NCBI GenBank assembly: GCA_028131545.1
Contig: JAOICL010000006.1
Coordinates: 1 to 64,000 of the forward strand
Length of the DNA stretch: 64,000 nt
Source: Vibrio sp.
GTDB taxonomy: Bacteria > Pseudomonadota > Gammaproteobacteria > Enterobacterales > Vibrionaceae
Direction of reading: 5' to 3'
Shown: positions 36,356 to 44,913 of the stretch, piece by piece
Layout: every line of letters starts with the position of its first letter
How positions within the stretch are numbered: position 1 is the first letter of the stretch
The notes under the pieces: generated by a model
What the model was told of the DNA's origin: nothing
Database searches by the model: none
The model's input: the letters and a program-made list of their open reading frames with translations, nothing else
Made by a program: the position numbers and the translations under genes

Positions 36356-36535
36356 CCATAAATGTAACTGTTCAGCCAGCCGGTATTGCTTTATCTCACG
36401 ATTTATGCAGCCTAGTTAAATAATCTGAATTTCATTATCAAATGACAAGAATAACAGGATTTATCACTGTAAAATTACCCACTCGTGTTTGAGGTGAATT
36501 GTCAATACCTTGCGGCTGAACAGTTACCCATAAAT
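36356..36535. repeat. Target-site duplication flanking the miniature element
   Basis: Direct repeat CCATAAAT on both outer edges of the element at 36364-36527. Confidence 0.85.
36364..36527. mobile_element. 164-bp miniature element with IS66-like ends and 8-bp target duplication
   Basis: 24-bp terminal inverted repeats, GTAACTGTTCAGCCAGCCGG... and its mirror ending ...CGGCTGAACAGTTAC, with 20 of 24 positions matching. Both ends are flanked by the exact direct repeat CCATAAAT (36356-36363 and 36528-36535). Ends starting GTAA and an 8-bp duplication are features of the IS66 family. No ORF inside, so it is a non-autonomous element. Confidence 0.85.
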
Positions 36536-36561
36536 AATCAAAATTCAGATAGTAACAGGCA

Positions 36562-36592
36562 TAAAAAAGCTCTTACCGTAGTAAGAGCTTTC
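36562..36592 (-). terminator. Terminator after gltS
   Basis: Minus-strand AAAGCTCTTAC pairs with GTAAGAGCTTT and is followed by TTTTATGCC. Confidence 0.85.
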
Positions 36593-36615
36593 GACATAAA
36601 ATAAATCGAGTTTGA

Positions 36616-37848
36616 TTAAGGAGCAATAAAAGAAATATAGCCCTGAATGATAATCAAGTTAGTGACATCAATGAAAAATGCACCCACAATTGGAACGACC
36701 ATAAAGGCTTGAGGTGACGGGCCATAACGACCAACAATTGACCCCATATTCATTACTGCTGTTGGAGTTGCCCCCATACCAAAGCCACAATGGCCACTTG
36801 ATATTACAGCAGCATCATATCCTTTACCCATTGCTCGATAGGTTATGTTATAAGCAAATAGAGCCATAACAATGGTTTGAACGCTTAGAATCGCAAGGAA
36901 TGGTAAAGCCAGATCCATGATTTCCCATAACTTCAAGCTCATTAGTGCCATCGCCAAGAACAAATTCAACGATACCGTACCTAAAATATCGACGGTTTCC
37001 ATATCCAGTTTGGTGACTTTTGTTAATTCAATTACATTGGTAATGAATACACCGATAAATAAAGCATAAACAAAACTTGGAATTCGTAACCACGATATCT
37101 CTAAAGAAGAGATAAAGTCATAAGCGTAACCAGAACCAACAACACAAACGAAAAGAATACCGGCAATTTCCACTACTTTCGCAGGTGTAACGCGATCTTG
37201 CTCTTGCTCATTGTAGGTAACAATGTCTGGGTGCTCTTCGTGTAAACGATTCGACGTACCGTATTCTGATTTTAAGTTGTGCTCTTTACACAAGCGGTTA
37301 CCTACCGGTCCACCAATGATACCACCGATAACAAGTCCGAATGTTGCTGAAGCAATCGCAATCTCAAGTGTATTATGAATACCATAGGTTTCAGAGAACG
37401 TTGAAGCCCATGCAGCCCCTGTTCCGTGACCACCAGACAACGTAATCGAACCCGCTAGTAATCCCATTAAAGGATCCATACCAAGCGCTGTTGCCATGCC
37501 GACACCAACAGCATTCTGAAGAACGATATAAATCGATGCCACAACTAAGAAAAGAAAGACTTTCGCTCCTCCTTTTGCTAATTGCTTATAGTTCGCCGTT
37601 AAACCGACCGTTGCAAAGAACATTAGCATAAATGTATTTTGAAGCGGTAAGTCAAACTCCATCGTATAACCACGGCTGTACGCAATAGCTATACCGACAG
37701 AAACAAGTAGGCCACCAATAATGGGTTCCGGTATGTTATATCTATCTAACGCACTGATTTTTAATTTTAAAACATGTCCTAATATGAGCACCGCCACTGC
37801 GAATAAAAAGGCTTCTTGTGCTCCTATGGAAATAACGACTTGATTCAT
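36616..37848 (-). CDS. gltS: Sodium/glutamate symporter
   Basis: Na+-driven glutamate importer of the inner membrane. 410 residues, close to E. coli GltS (401). About ten to eleven TM segments in two inverted halves; typical stretches are FFATVGLTANYKQLAKGG, LSGGHGTGAAWASTF in half one and SSGHCGFGMGATPTAVMNM in half two, the two Gly-rich re-entrant loops expected in the family. Expressed alone, with a divergent DUF368 gene upstream. Confidence 0.94.
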   Translation of the reverse strand: MNQVVISIGAQEAFLFAVAVLILGHVLKLKISALDRYNIPEPIIGGLLVSVGIAIAYSRGYTMEFDLPLQNTFMLMFFATVGLTANYKQLAKGGAKVFLFLVVASIYIVLQNAVGVGMATALGMDPLMGLLAGSITLSGGHGTGAAWASTFSETYGIHNTLEIAIASATFGLVIGGIIGGPVGNRLCKEHNLKSEYGTSNRLHEEHPDIVTYNEQEQDRVTPAKVVEIAGILFVCVVGSGYAYDFISSLEISWLRIPSFVYALFIGVFITNVIELTKVTKLDMETVDILGTVSLNLFLAMALMSLKLWEIMDLALPFLAILSVQTIVMALFAYNITYRAMGKGYDAAVISSGHCGFGMGATPTAVMNMGSIVGRYGPSPQAFMVVPIVGAFFIDVTNLIIIQGYISFIAP

Positions 37849-38180
37849 ACGCCCCCTCTAACACAATCAATGCTATTCCTCAGCATTCACTATTGTCATC
37901 AAGCGCTTTTCTATCCTTAAAAAACGCAAATCATGCTTATCAACACTCACGAAGTTCGATTATTAGTTAATCCTACCTGAGCAATTCATTTCGATATTAC
38001 TACAAACGATCAAATTATAGACGCTAATTTCACCCTATGTTTCTCATTTAACATGACAATGACAAAATCATAGGCCACCTGAACATTCCCTGACATAAAC
38101 AAAAGGACAAACAAGTACTTATCATCTAGAATTTCTAAATAATATATTTATTTCCCCTATTTTTCTTCGAGAGTCATATT
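37849..38180. other. Divergent intergenic region, gltS and DUF368 gene
   Basis: 332 nt with both promoters presumably inside. AT-rich, no repeat or stem of note. Confidence 0.5.
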
Positions 38181-39098
38181 ATGAATTACTTTTCAACCTT
38201 CATTAAAGGATTAGCCATGGGAGCGGCGGATGTTGTCCCTGGAGTATCCGGAGGCACTATTGCCTTTATCACTGGTATTTACGATACATTATTAGAAAGC
38301 ATTCGTAGGATTAACCCTTCTTTAATTAAGCGATTGAAAAATGAAGGGGTCAAAGCGGCATTTGAACATATCAATGGCACGTTTTTGATCGCTCTATTAA
38401 GTGGAATATTAATTAGTATTGCTTCTTTAGCTAAGCTAATAACATGGCTACTGGTCGCTCACCCTCTTCCACTTTGGTCTTTCTTTTTTGGATTAATTCT
38501 CGTCTCTGTATACCATATGATGAAGCAAATAGAACACCGCTCCATCATAACGGGGATCACTTTATTTCTAGGCATTGGATTTGCGTTGGTCATTACTGTG
38601 ATGAATCCATTGCATATGGAGTTTAATCATATCAATATCATGATTGCTGGCTCAATCGCGATCTGTGCCATGATATTACCCGGTATTTCCGGTAGTTTTA
38701 TTCTCGTTCTACTGGGTATGTACTCACCCGTTTTAAGTGCAATAAAGTCCGTTCAAGTGGATGTTATTCTGACTTTTATGGTCGGTGCCGTTTTGGGTTT
38801 ATTAACCTTTTCGCATCTATTATCTTGGTTACTGAATAAATATCGAGATATTACACTGACTTTCTTAATTGGTTTAATGATCGGAACTTTACCTAAAATT
38901 TGGCCTTGGAAACAAACATTAACCACTCGTATCAACTCTAAAGGCGAGGAAGTCCCTCTAACGACTGAAAATTTACTGCCATCAACATTCGAAACAATCA
39001 CCGGTGACAGTGCACAGCTCGCTTTCTGTATATCAATGGCACTCGCCGCGATCGTTTTAGTTTTACTATTAGAAAAAGTCGCTGAACGTAATCAATAA
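38181..39098 (+). CDS. DUF368 membrane protein, probable undecaprenyl-phosphate translocase (PopT-like)
   Basis: 305 residues, seven to eight TM helices. The paired signatures GAADVVPGVSGGTIAFITGIYD at the start and GSIAICAMILPGISGSFILVLLGMY in the middle are the family's inverted re-entrant motifs. DUF368 proteins of Vibrio cholerae and of Gram-positive bacteria are reported to recycle undecaprenyl phosphate across the membrane (PopT), important at alkaline pH; the role here is inferred by family. Sequence near the stop (CAATAAAAGCCAATAAAA) is mildly duplicated. Confidence 0.82.
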   Translation: MNYFSTFIKGLAMGAADVVPGVSGGTIAFITGIYDTLLESIRRINPSLIKRLKNEGVKAAFEHINGTFLIALLSGILISIASLAKLITWLLVAHPLPLWSFFFGLILVSVYHMMKQIEHRSIITGITLFLGIGFALVITVMNPLHMEFNHINIMIAGSIAICAMILPGISGSFILVLLGMYSPVLSAIKSVQVDVILTFMVGAVLGLLTFSHLLSWLLNKYRDITLTFLIGLMIGTLPKIWPWKQTLTTRINSKGEEVPLTTENLLPSTFETITGDSAQLAFCISMALAAIVLVLLLEKVAERNQ

Positions 39099-39108
39099 AA
39101 GCCAATAA

Positions 39109-39178
39109 AAAACGCGCAACACCTTTTCGTTACAATATAGTGAGTGACTATACATAATCTAAGGTATTGCGCGTTTCT
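39109..39178. terminator. Bidirectional terminator between DUF368 gene and aroG
   Basis: AAACGCGCAACACCTT pairs with AAGGTATTGCGCGTTT (one mismatch) over a 35-nt loop, with A and T runs outside. Confidence 0.7.
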
Positions 39179-39268
39179 ATTAACTTATTTCTGAACCCCT
39201 CTATCACTATCCTTATTACTGGGAGATAGAGTCAACGAAGATAAGTTCAGATAACAATATTTAACGTA

Positions 39269-40321
39269 TTAAGCATTACGACGAGTAGTAACAGCATCGG
39301 CTAATTGGCGTAATACTTTTTCTGTATCATCCCAACCAATACATGCATCTGTTATCGATTGACCGTAGTTCTCGACTTTACCATCGACAAGATCTTGGCG
39401 ACCTTCAACTAAATGAGATTCAATCATTACACCAAAGATACCTTGCTCACCATTTGACATTTGTTCACAAACATCATCAGCCACAACCATTTGACGTTGA
39501 TACTGCTTAGAGCTATTGGCATGGCTGAAATCTATCATTACTTTTTCAGCAAGGCCTGCTTTACTCAGTTCTTCTTTCACCGGCTTAACAAATTCAGCAC
39601 TGTAATTTGGCTCTTTACCACCACGTAAAATCACATGGCAATCAGGGTTACCTGTCGTTTCAATGATAGCAGAGTGGCCATATTTGGTTACAGATAAGAA
39701 ATGGTGAGATGCACTCGCAGAACGAATCGCATCCGTCGCTATTTTGATATTACCATCGGTACCATTTTTGAAACCCACTGGGCATGAGACACCTGAAGCC
39801 AATTCACGGTGAACCTGAGATTCCGTTGTACGTGCACCAATCGCACCCCAACTAATAAGATCAGCTACGTATTGAGGCGTGATCATATCAAGGAATTCAC
39901 TTGCCGTTGGCATTCCCATGTCCGTTAAATCAAGAAGAAGCTTACGACCAATGCGTAAACCGTCATTAATTTTAAACGTATCATTGAGATATGGGTCATT
40001 AATAAGGCCTTTCCAGCCGACCGTTGTACGTGGTTTTTCAAAGTAAACGCGCATTACGATTTCTAATGTATCTGATAACTCTTCACGTAATACTTTTAAC
40101 TTTTTACCATATTCAATTGCCGCTTCTGTGTCATGGATAGAACAAGGTCCAATAACAACAAGCAAACGATCATCTTCGCCCTTTAGAATTTGAGAAATAG
40201 CTTGGCGAGCTTTATAGGTTGTCAAAGACGCAGTGTCTGTTGCTGGAAATTTTTCTAATACCGCTACTGGAGGAAGTAGCTCTTTTACTTTATTAATGTG
40301 TACATCATCTGTTTGATACAT
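39269..40321 (-). CDS. aroG: DAHP synthase, AroG (Phe-sensitive) type
   Basis: Condenses phosphoenolpyruvate with erythrose-4-phosphate, the first step of aromatic amino-acid synthesis. 350 residues, exactly the length of E. coli AroG, and long identical stretches such as DDRLLVVIGPCSIHD, MRVYFEKPRTTVGWKGL, GAIGARTTESQVHRELASG and DFSHANSSKQ. Metal and substrate ligands (C in GPCSIHD, H in FSHANS, late E and D) are present. The N-terminus MYQTDDVHINKVKELLPP fits the AroG regulatory extension. Regulation by Phe is inferred from similarity. Confidence 0.94.
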   Translation of the reverse strand: MYQTDDVHINKVKELLPPVAVLEKFPATDTASLTTYKARQAISQILKGEDDRLLVVIGPCSIHDTEAAIEYGKKLKVLREELSDTLEIVMRVYFEKPRTTVGWKGLINDPYLNDTFKINDGLRIGRKLLLDLTDMGMPTASEFLDMITPQYVADLISWGAIGARTTESQVHRELASGVSCPVGFKNGTDGNIKIATDAIRSASASHHFLSVTKYGHSAIIETTGNPDCHVILRGGKEPNYSAEFVKPVKEELSKAGLAEKVMIDFSHANSSKQYQRQMVVADDVCEQMSNGEQGIFGVMIESHLVEGRQDLVDGKVENYGQSITDACIGWDDTEKVLRQLADAVTTRRNA

Positions 40322-40693
40322 GAGTAATACCTTTTACTTTTTTCTCATTACAAGCGTATATCCGTAGCGAATAACGGTATCCGTTCTTATAGTGAACTTC
40401 AATCATTATTCATCGTAATATGAGTAGAAAATGCAAATAATGAGACGTTGTGTCGTCATCCTGTTCGACATGCTCAAAAATAGAACCTATGTGACGCAAT
40501 GATACGAAAAATGAGACAAAATAAGTCTTATTTTATGAATATAGAAAAGGAAGATAGCAGTCTGTTTCGTAGGGTAAATAACGTCGGTGATCAGTCAAGG
40601 TGGTTAAATCTAATTAGATGAATTGGCTGTGCTATGAAAAGAAGAAGCTCCTTTTCTCCTAGACATAGCACATAATGAGCTGCAAATACTAAA
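40322..40693. promoter_or_regulatory. Upstream region of aroG
   Basis: 372 nt between aroG and the Cys-cluster gene, both on the minus strand. It should hold the aroG promoter. AAAATAAGTCTTATTTTA near 40518 is an imperfect palindrome of unknown use; no clear TyrR box was identified by eye. Confidence 0.4.
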
Positions 40694-40984
40694 TTAAAAT
40701 AACTCTAGCTCTAATGTTTTATGCAAATCTTCTTGAGTCGGTTGCTGAGTTGTATTGCAAGTCATATGGCATTGATGACAATCTTTCAAGTCACCAGAAC
40801 ATTGTTGACTCATAACCACTTCATTTAAGTTACGAATGCCTGGCTTACTCATCAAACCAATTCGTTTAAAGATATTACATTGCGCTGTGTCATGCGTATC
40901 GATAACACCTAAAACAGAAATATCGTGTTTTTTCGCTAATTCCAGTAATTCTTGTACTTTTTGTTCAACTTCTAAAGGTAGCAT
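40694..40984 (-). CDS. Small Cys-cluster protein, unknown
   Basis: 96 residues. An amphipathic helix (VEQKVQELLELAKKH) and the stretch DISVLGVIDTHDTAQCNIF are followed by a C-terminal cysteine cluster CSGDLKDCHQCHMTC (C-x6-C-x2-C-x3-C), a possible zinc or iron-sulfur site. No signal peptide. Start ATG 40984. I do not recognise a family. Stands alone between aroG and the CbpA-like gene. Confidence 0.6.
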   Translation of the reverse strand: MLPLEVEQKVQELLELAKKHDISVLGVIDTHDTAQCNIFKRIGLMSKPGIRNLNEVVMSQQCSGDLKDCHQCHMTCNTTQQPTQEDLHKTLELELF

Positions 40985-41321
40985 GGGAGCCTCACTAAAA
41001 TGTCTGATTATTGTGTAGATATTGCCTACAAATAACTATAGTCATTCTCCTACATAATGCGAAAAAGTATTAACACTTGTGAGAGATTAACCATGATTTT
41101 GAGATCACCATCACCCAATTGTCCGTGTTATCTCAATTATCTTCTATGATTTAAGTCATGATATTTTACGTAATAACGTTATTATAATGCTCTATCTCCT
41201 AAGAAATCATGATAATATATCCACATTACGCATAATATTAGATTCAAACGAGTCAATGAGCTCAATATCCTATAGTGAGCCAATATACATATTTTTATTT
41301 TGAATAAATTAGGGTATCAAT
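40985..41321. other. Intergenic region upstream of the CbpA-like gene
   Basis: 337 nt, divergent arrangement. AT-rich; no convincing sigma-32 promoter or other site was seen by eye. Confidence 0.4.
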
Positions 41322-42254
41322 TTGTCCAAGCAAGATTATTACGCCATTTTAGGGATCACTAAGTCAGCTTCTGAGAAAGAAGTTAAAAAATCTTATAAGC
41401 GCCTAGCGATGAAGTACCATCCAGATAAGAACCCTGGGGACAGTGCATCAGAAGCGAAATTCAAAGAAATAAAAGATGCTTATGAAGTTTTATCTGACTC
41501 CAATAAACGCAAACAATATGATCAATTTGGTCATTCTGCTTTCCAAGGTGCCGACCAAGGTGGATTTGGAGGTCAAGGCGGTTTCGGAGGACAAGGTGGT
41601 TTTGGGGGCTTTGAAGATATCTTTTCTAATGCATTTCGCCAACGTAGTGGTGGCTCACAAAGAGGATTTGGAGGCCAAGGTGGATTTGGTGGTTTCGAAG
41701 ATGTGTTCAATCAAGCAAAAAGTCGACATACCCCACCTCAAAAAGGACAGGATGAAGAGTTTGCTATTACTGTTGAGTTAGAAGATGCCATTCAAGGTGC
41801 GACTAAGGTTGTTGAACTTCCGATTAATGGTGAAAATAAACGCATCAATGTGAAGATCCCTGCTGGTATCAAAGACGGTGAAAAGATTCGTTACTCAGGC
41901 AAGGGGGCTCCAAGCTCAAATGGAGGACCAAATGGTGATTTATTTGTCGTCGTTACCGCGCGTAGTCACTCGCATCTAGAACGTGAAGGGAATAATCTTA
42001 CCTATAAAGGTGATATCGATATTTTTACCGCTATTTTAGGTGGGGAATTAGAAGTTAACTTGCTAGGTAGCCGTTTTAAACTCAAAGTTCCGGCTGGTAG
42101 CCAAAATGGAAAGCGTTTCAAACTAAAAGGGAAAGGAGTCACCGATCGTAAAGGCGATATTGGCGATTTATTGATTAAGTTACACGTCATAATCCCTACG
42201 CAGTTAAATGAGCAACAAAAATCATTATTATCCCAATTACGCGAATCGATGTAA
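41322..42254 (+). CDS. DnaJ-class co-chaperone without zinc finger (CbpA-like)
   Basis: 310 residues. J domain at the N-terminus (DYYAILGITKSASEKEVKKSYKRLAMKYHPDKNPGD; HPD at about 33-35), a Gly/Phe-rich linker with the segment GFGGQGGFGGFED repeated twice (about 78-140), then two C-terminal beta domains for substrate binding (about 145-305). The cysteine-rich zinc-binding domain of true DnaJ is absent, as in CbpA. Starts at TTG 41322, with AGGGT 6-8 nt ahead. Stimulates DnaK and may bind DNA if CbpA-like (family knowledge). No cbpM gene follows. Confidence 0.88.
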   Translation: MSKQDYYAILGITKSASEKEVKKSYKRLAMKYHPDKNPGDSASEAKFKEIKDAYEVLSDSNKRKQYDQFGHSAFQGADQGGFGGQGGFGGQGGFGGFEDIFSNAFRQRSGGSQRGFGGQGGFGGFEDVFNQAKSRHTPPQKGQDEEFAITVELEDAIQGATKVVELPINGENKRINVKIPAGIKDGEKIRYSGKGAPSSNGGPNGDLFVVVTARSHSHLEREGNNLTYKGDIDIFTAILGGELEVNLLGSRFKLKVPAGSQNGKRFKLKGKGVTDRKGDIGDLLIKLHVIIPTQLNEQQKSLLSQLRESM

Positions 42255-42356
42255 TGGTTAGTTAATATAACAATAGTTATATATAATAATGGTTTCATAT
42301 ATCAATGACTTGATGTGGCAATCATCAGTCGCATATGTCAAGAATCTAGGAACCAA

Positions 42357-42416
42357 TAAAAATAGGCGGTGATACACTTTCGACTAGAAAGAGGTTAACT
42401 ACACCGCCTATTTTTC
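42357..42416. terminator. Bidirectional terminator
   Basis: AAAAATAGGCGGTG pairs with CACCGCCTATTTTT; loop of 30 nt; between convergent genes. Confidence 0.85.
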
Positions 42417-42472
42417 TATTGAGAATGTTATGGCTTTAAAGGTTTATAACAAAAATATTTATAAAAATACCG

Positions 42473-43759
42473 CTATTGGGGAATATTTCTCAGCTCTTTA
42501 GAAAATGCCTCATAAAAATCATCATTCGTCGCCACAACCGCTGTTGATGAATCCTTCGACTCTAACAGTTGATAAGCTAATGCCGCACTTTGTTGCTCTC
42601 TCACTAATTGTTCTTCAAGTTGTGCTATTTGTAATTGGCTACTTGCTTGTTCATTCCCTAGTCGATCACGCAAATTCACTATTTCCTGCTGCTGCTGAAC
42701 ATTATCCACCCTTAAAGAGCTCAGTGCCGCTTCTTTACTAGCAAGATCTGCAATCAATTCATCCGTCTTATTTTCAGAGTGCATCACATTAACAGAAGAT
42801 AAAATTTGGCTTGCTTGTTGAGTCAGTTGCTTATCACGGAAATCCGAACCATTAATGGCGTTCGATATTTTCAATAAATGGTTTTCCACATCCAATACAT
42901 ATTGTTCAAACGCTTCATCATCAATATTCGATAATATTTTCACTTGTTGCACGACTTGTTTGGTATGAGAGATTTCAAATTTCGCAGCTCCCGTCGCTGC
43001 ATTGATTTTATCTTGGTTACGTGGTGATGTTTCCACAATAGCATCAGCCTGATCAACACTGCGTTTGGCCTTATTAAAACTCAGAGGAGCGACATCATTA
43101 TAATCTTCGGAACGGAGTTGATTAATTTGATCTTTTAAAGGCTTAATATGGACATAACGTAGAACTTTTACTTCGAGTTTTCTTGCTGTTTCTAAAAAGC
43201 TGACCTGCTTATCAGAGGCTTTTTCTAAATCCCCTTCTGCCACATATGTGTAAAGATTTCGATACAGGTTGTTCATGGTCTTATAATTTGATTTATAGTA
43301 TTTCTCTGCCTCGATACTCTTTAAGTACGCCATTTGCTCTGCCGACTCAAAAAGAAACTGATCGCTGACGATCTTCTGCTCTTTTAGCTGATCTAGGTGT
43401 GTTTTTGCTTGTGCGACATGCTTATTGTATTCCTCTAAGTACGTACCATCAGAAAAGAAAGAATAGGAATCGTAAGCCAATGTCGGATCTTTCTTTATTG
43501 AAACATAAACCTCTTCTGCTTGATCCCATGACGCGATCATTTTTTTATACGTAGATTGGTTATAAAGCGATAATTGATCGGCTGAGGCGGATGAAAAAAG
43601 AAGAGTATGACTGTCATGCTCTTGATTAAATATGGTCATATCTAATGCCGCACTTGCTTGGTTTGTTTCAACCTCGCTACTGGTTGAATCAGGTGTACTC
43701 GTACATCCTGAGATCATAGACAAAGAACCTAAACAGAGTACCAAAGCCACTTTATTCAT
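42473..43759 (-). CDS. Coiled-coil lipoprotein, unknown function
   Basis: 428 residues. MNKVALVLCLGSLSMISGC ends in a lipobox, so the mature protein is a lipid-anchored periplasmic or outer-membrane protein beginning CTSTPDSTSSE. The rest is largely alpha-helical and charged; the C-terminal third (about 330-410) is a clear coiled coil (LASKEAALSSLRVDNVQQQQE, LRDRLGNEQAS). ATG 43759 is preferred over 43768, as GGAG stands at good distance from it and too close to the other. Resembles stress-type or envelope-bridging lipoproteins in layout only. Confidence 0.72.
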   Translation of the reverse strand: MNKVALVLCLGSLSMISGCTSTPDSTSSEVETNQASAALDMTIFNQEHDSHTLLFSSASADQLSLYNQSTYKKMIASWDQAEEVYVSIKKDPTLAYDSYSFFSDGTYLEEYNKHVAQAKTHLDQLKEQKIVSDQFLFESAEQMAYLKSIEAEKYYKSNYKTMNNLYRNLYTYVAEGDLEKASDKQVSFLETARKLEVKVLRYVHIKPLKDQINQLRSEDYNDVAPLSFNKAKRSVDQADAIVETSPRNQDKINAATGAAKFEISHTKQVVQQVKILSNIDDEAFEQYVLDVENHLLKISNAINGSDFRDKQLTQQASQILSSVNVMHSENKTDELIADLASKEAALSSLRVDNVQQQQEIVNLRDRLGNEQASSQLQIAQLEEQLVREQQSAALAYQLLESKDSSTAVVATNDDFYEAFSKELRNIPQ

Positions 43760-44148
43760 CAAAATCATTCTCCATTGTGATCGCGAGTAACATTTCTTTC
43801 AGTATCACAAGTATGGTGGATGGTTCTTTTTTTTACCGAAAAATTAATTCCCCTATTAGTAAAAATATGGAGAAGTAACACATAAAGCCCTCTCAACAAT
43901 AAATTAAGGCATTGATATTAAAAGAATTATAAACCTAAAGGAATAAGCTGTAGTAATGAATAGATACGACAGTAATGTGCTATCACTCCACAGCCGCGGT
44001 TACTACAGGAATTGTGTAAGGAATGATATTTGTGGGTTCGAATGTTATTTACAAAATTGTATACGATTAAGTGCTAAATACGGCATTCCACATACAGCTA
44101 CATAACTAATTGATAAATTTATTTTTATCTATTTTTTTCAGTATTATA
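43760..44148. other. Intergenic region with one candidate small ORF
   Basis: About 390 nt between the putA operon terminator and the coiled-coil lipoprotein gene. Apart from the candidate small ORF at 43956-44105 it shows nothing distinct. Confidence 0.4.
43956..44105 (+). CDS. Candidate 49-residue Cys-rich small protein
   Basis: ATG 43956 opens MNRYDSNVLSLHSRGYYRN and continues with four cysteines (NCVRNDICGFECYLQNC) to TAA 44103-44105. An AAAGGA lies about 13 nt upstream, rather far. No homology recognised; could be chance. Confidence 0.2.
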   Translation: MNRYDSNVLSLHSRGYYRNCVRNDICGFECYLQNCIRLSAKYGIPHTAT

Positions 44149-44181
44149 AAAAATAGGAGCCTACAAGTAGACTCCTATTTA
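44149..44181 (-). terminator. Terminator after the proline operon
   Basis: AAATAGGAGCCTAC pairs with GTAGACTCCTATTT (one wobble) around AA; minus-strand T-run follows. Confidence 0.85.
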
Positions 44182-44205
44182 CAATGTAAATCGACACTGA
44201 GTTGA

Positions 44206-44898
44206 TTAGTGCTCGCCGCTGCCTAATTCTAACAACGTCGCATTACCACCCACAGCCGTAATATTGATTGTTCGCGTACGCTCAGTAATAAAGCGCAATA
44301 CTAAACGCGGGTCATGTGCTTGAGGGATCATATCCAGATCCGTTTCAGACACGATACCAACAATAGCCCCTGTTCGTTTCGCAATTTCTCTATTTACGAC
44401 AATTTCTTGTGCTTTAGAACCCACAAACCCAACATTTCGAACATCTGTTTGAATCAACGTTATCGCTGATTCTAACGGTGCAAATTGAAGTAAGTTTATT
44501 GGCAGCATTGAGTGTGAAAAAGCGTCTTCAATTGCGGATACCAATTCACGATCATCGCTTGCTAAAATAACAGCATTACCGGCAATCAGTGCAACCGTTA
44601 ACTGCGCAATAATAGCCAACTCTGATTTTGCATCGATAGAGTCTTGTATTAACAAGCTTACTCCGCGACCCGCTGTATACAACTCATTCGTTTCACCGGT
44701 TGGCCCAGGCATCAGCTTAGGCTCAGCAATCACTTCTTCTGCACTTGATAAATGGTAAGCAAATACACTCGCAAAAGCTGGGTTCGTATTTTGTAAAGCA
44801 TTGCTGAATGACAACACCGCTTCTTTGCGAGAATTAAAATCCGTTAGATTCCAGTTTTCCCACGATGAATAAGCATCTGAAAATACTTGATAAATCAT
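44206..44898 (-). CDS. Detached C-terminal ALDH-superfamily domain of PutA
   Basis: 230 residues, 15 nt downstream of putA with a GAGGGA ribosome site. It resembles the C-terminal aldehyde-dehydrogenase-like domain of long PutA proteins: a Rossmann-like first part (SELAIIAQLTVALIAGNAVILASDD) and the ending NITAVGGNATLLELG, which corresponds to the AGGNASL-type tail of E. coli PutA. In long PutAs this domain acts as a lid and dimer element over the active sites and has no activity itself. Encoding it as a separate polypeptide suggests that it associates with PutA after translation (inference). Confidence 0.85.
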   Translation of the reverse strand: MIYQVFSDAYSSWENWNLTDFNSRKEAVLSFSNALQNTNPAFASVFAYHLSSAEEVIAEPKLMPGPTGETNELYTAGRGVSLLIQDSIDAKSELAIIAQLTVALIAGNAVILASDDRELVSAIEDAFSHSMLPINLLQFAPLESAITLIQTDVRNVGFVGSKAQEIVVNREIAKRTGAIVGIVSETDLDMIPQAHDPRLVLRFITERTRTINITAVGGNATLLELGSGEH

Positions 44899-44913
44899 TC
44901 TAATTCCCTCTTA

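Noticed and set aside
40500-40540. TyrR box for aroG
   Set aside because: The AAAATAAG/CTTATTTT palindrome does not match TGTAAA-N6-TTTACA.
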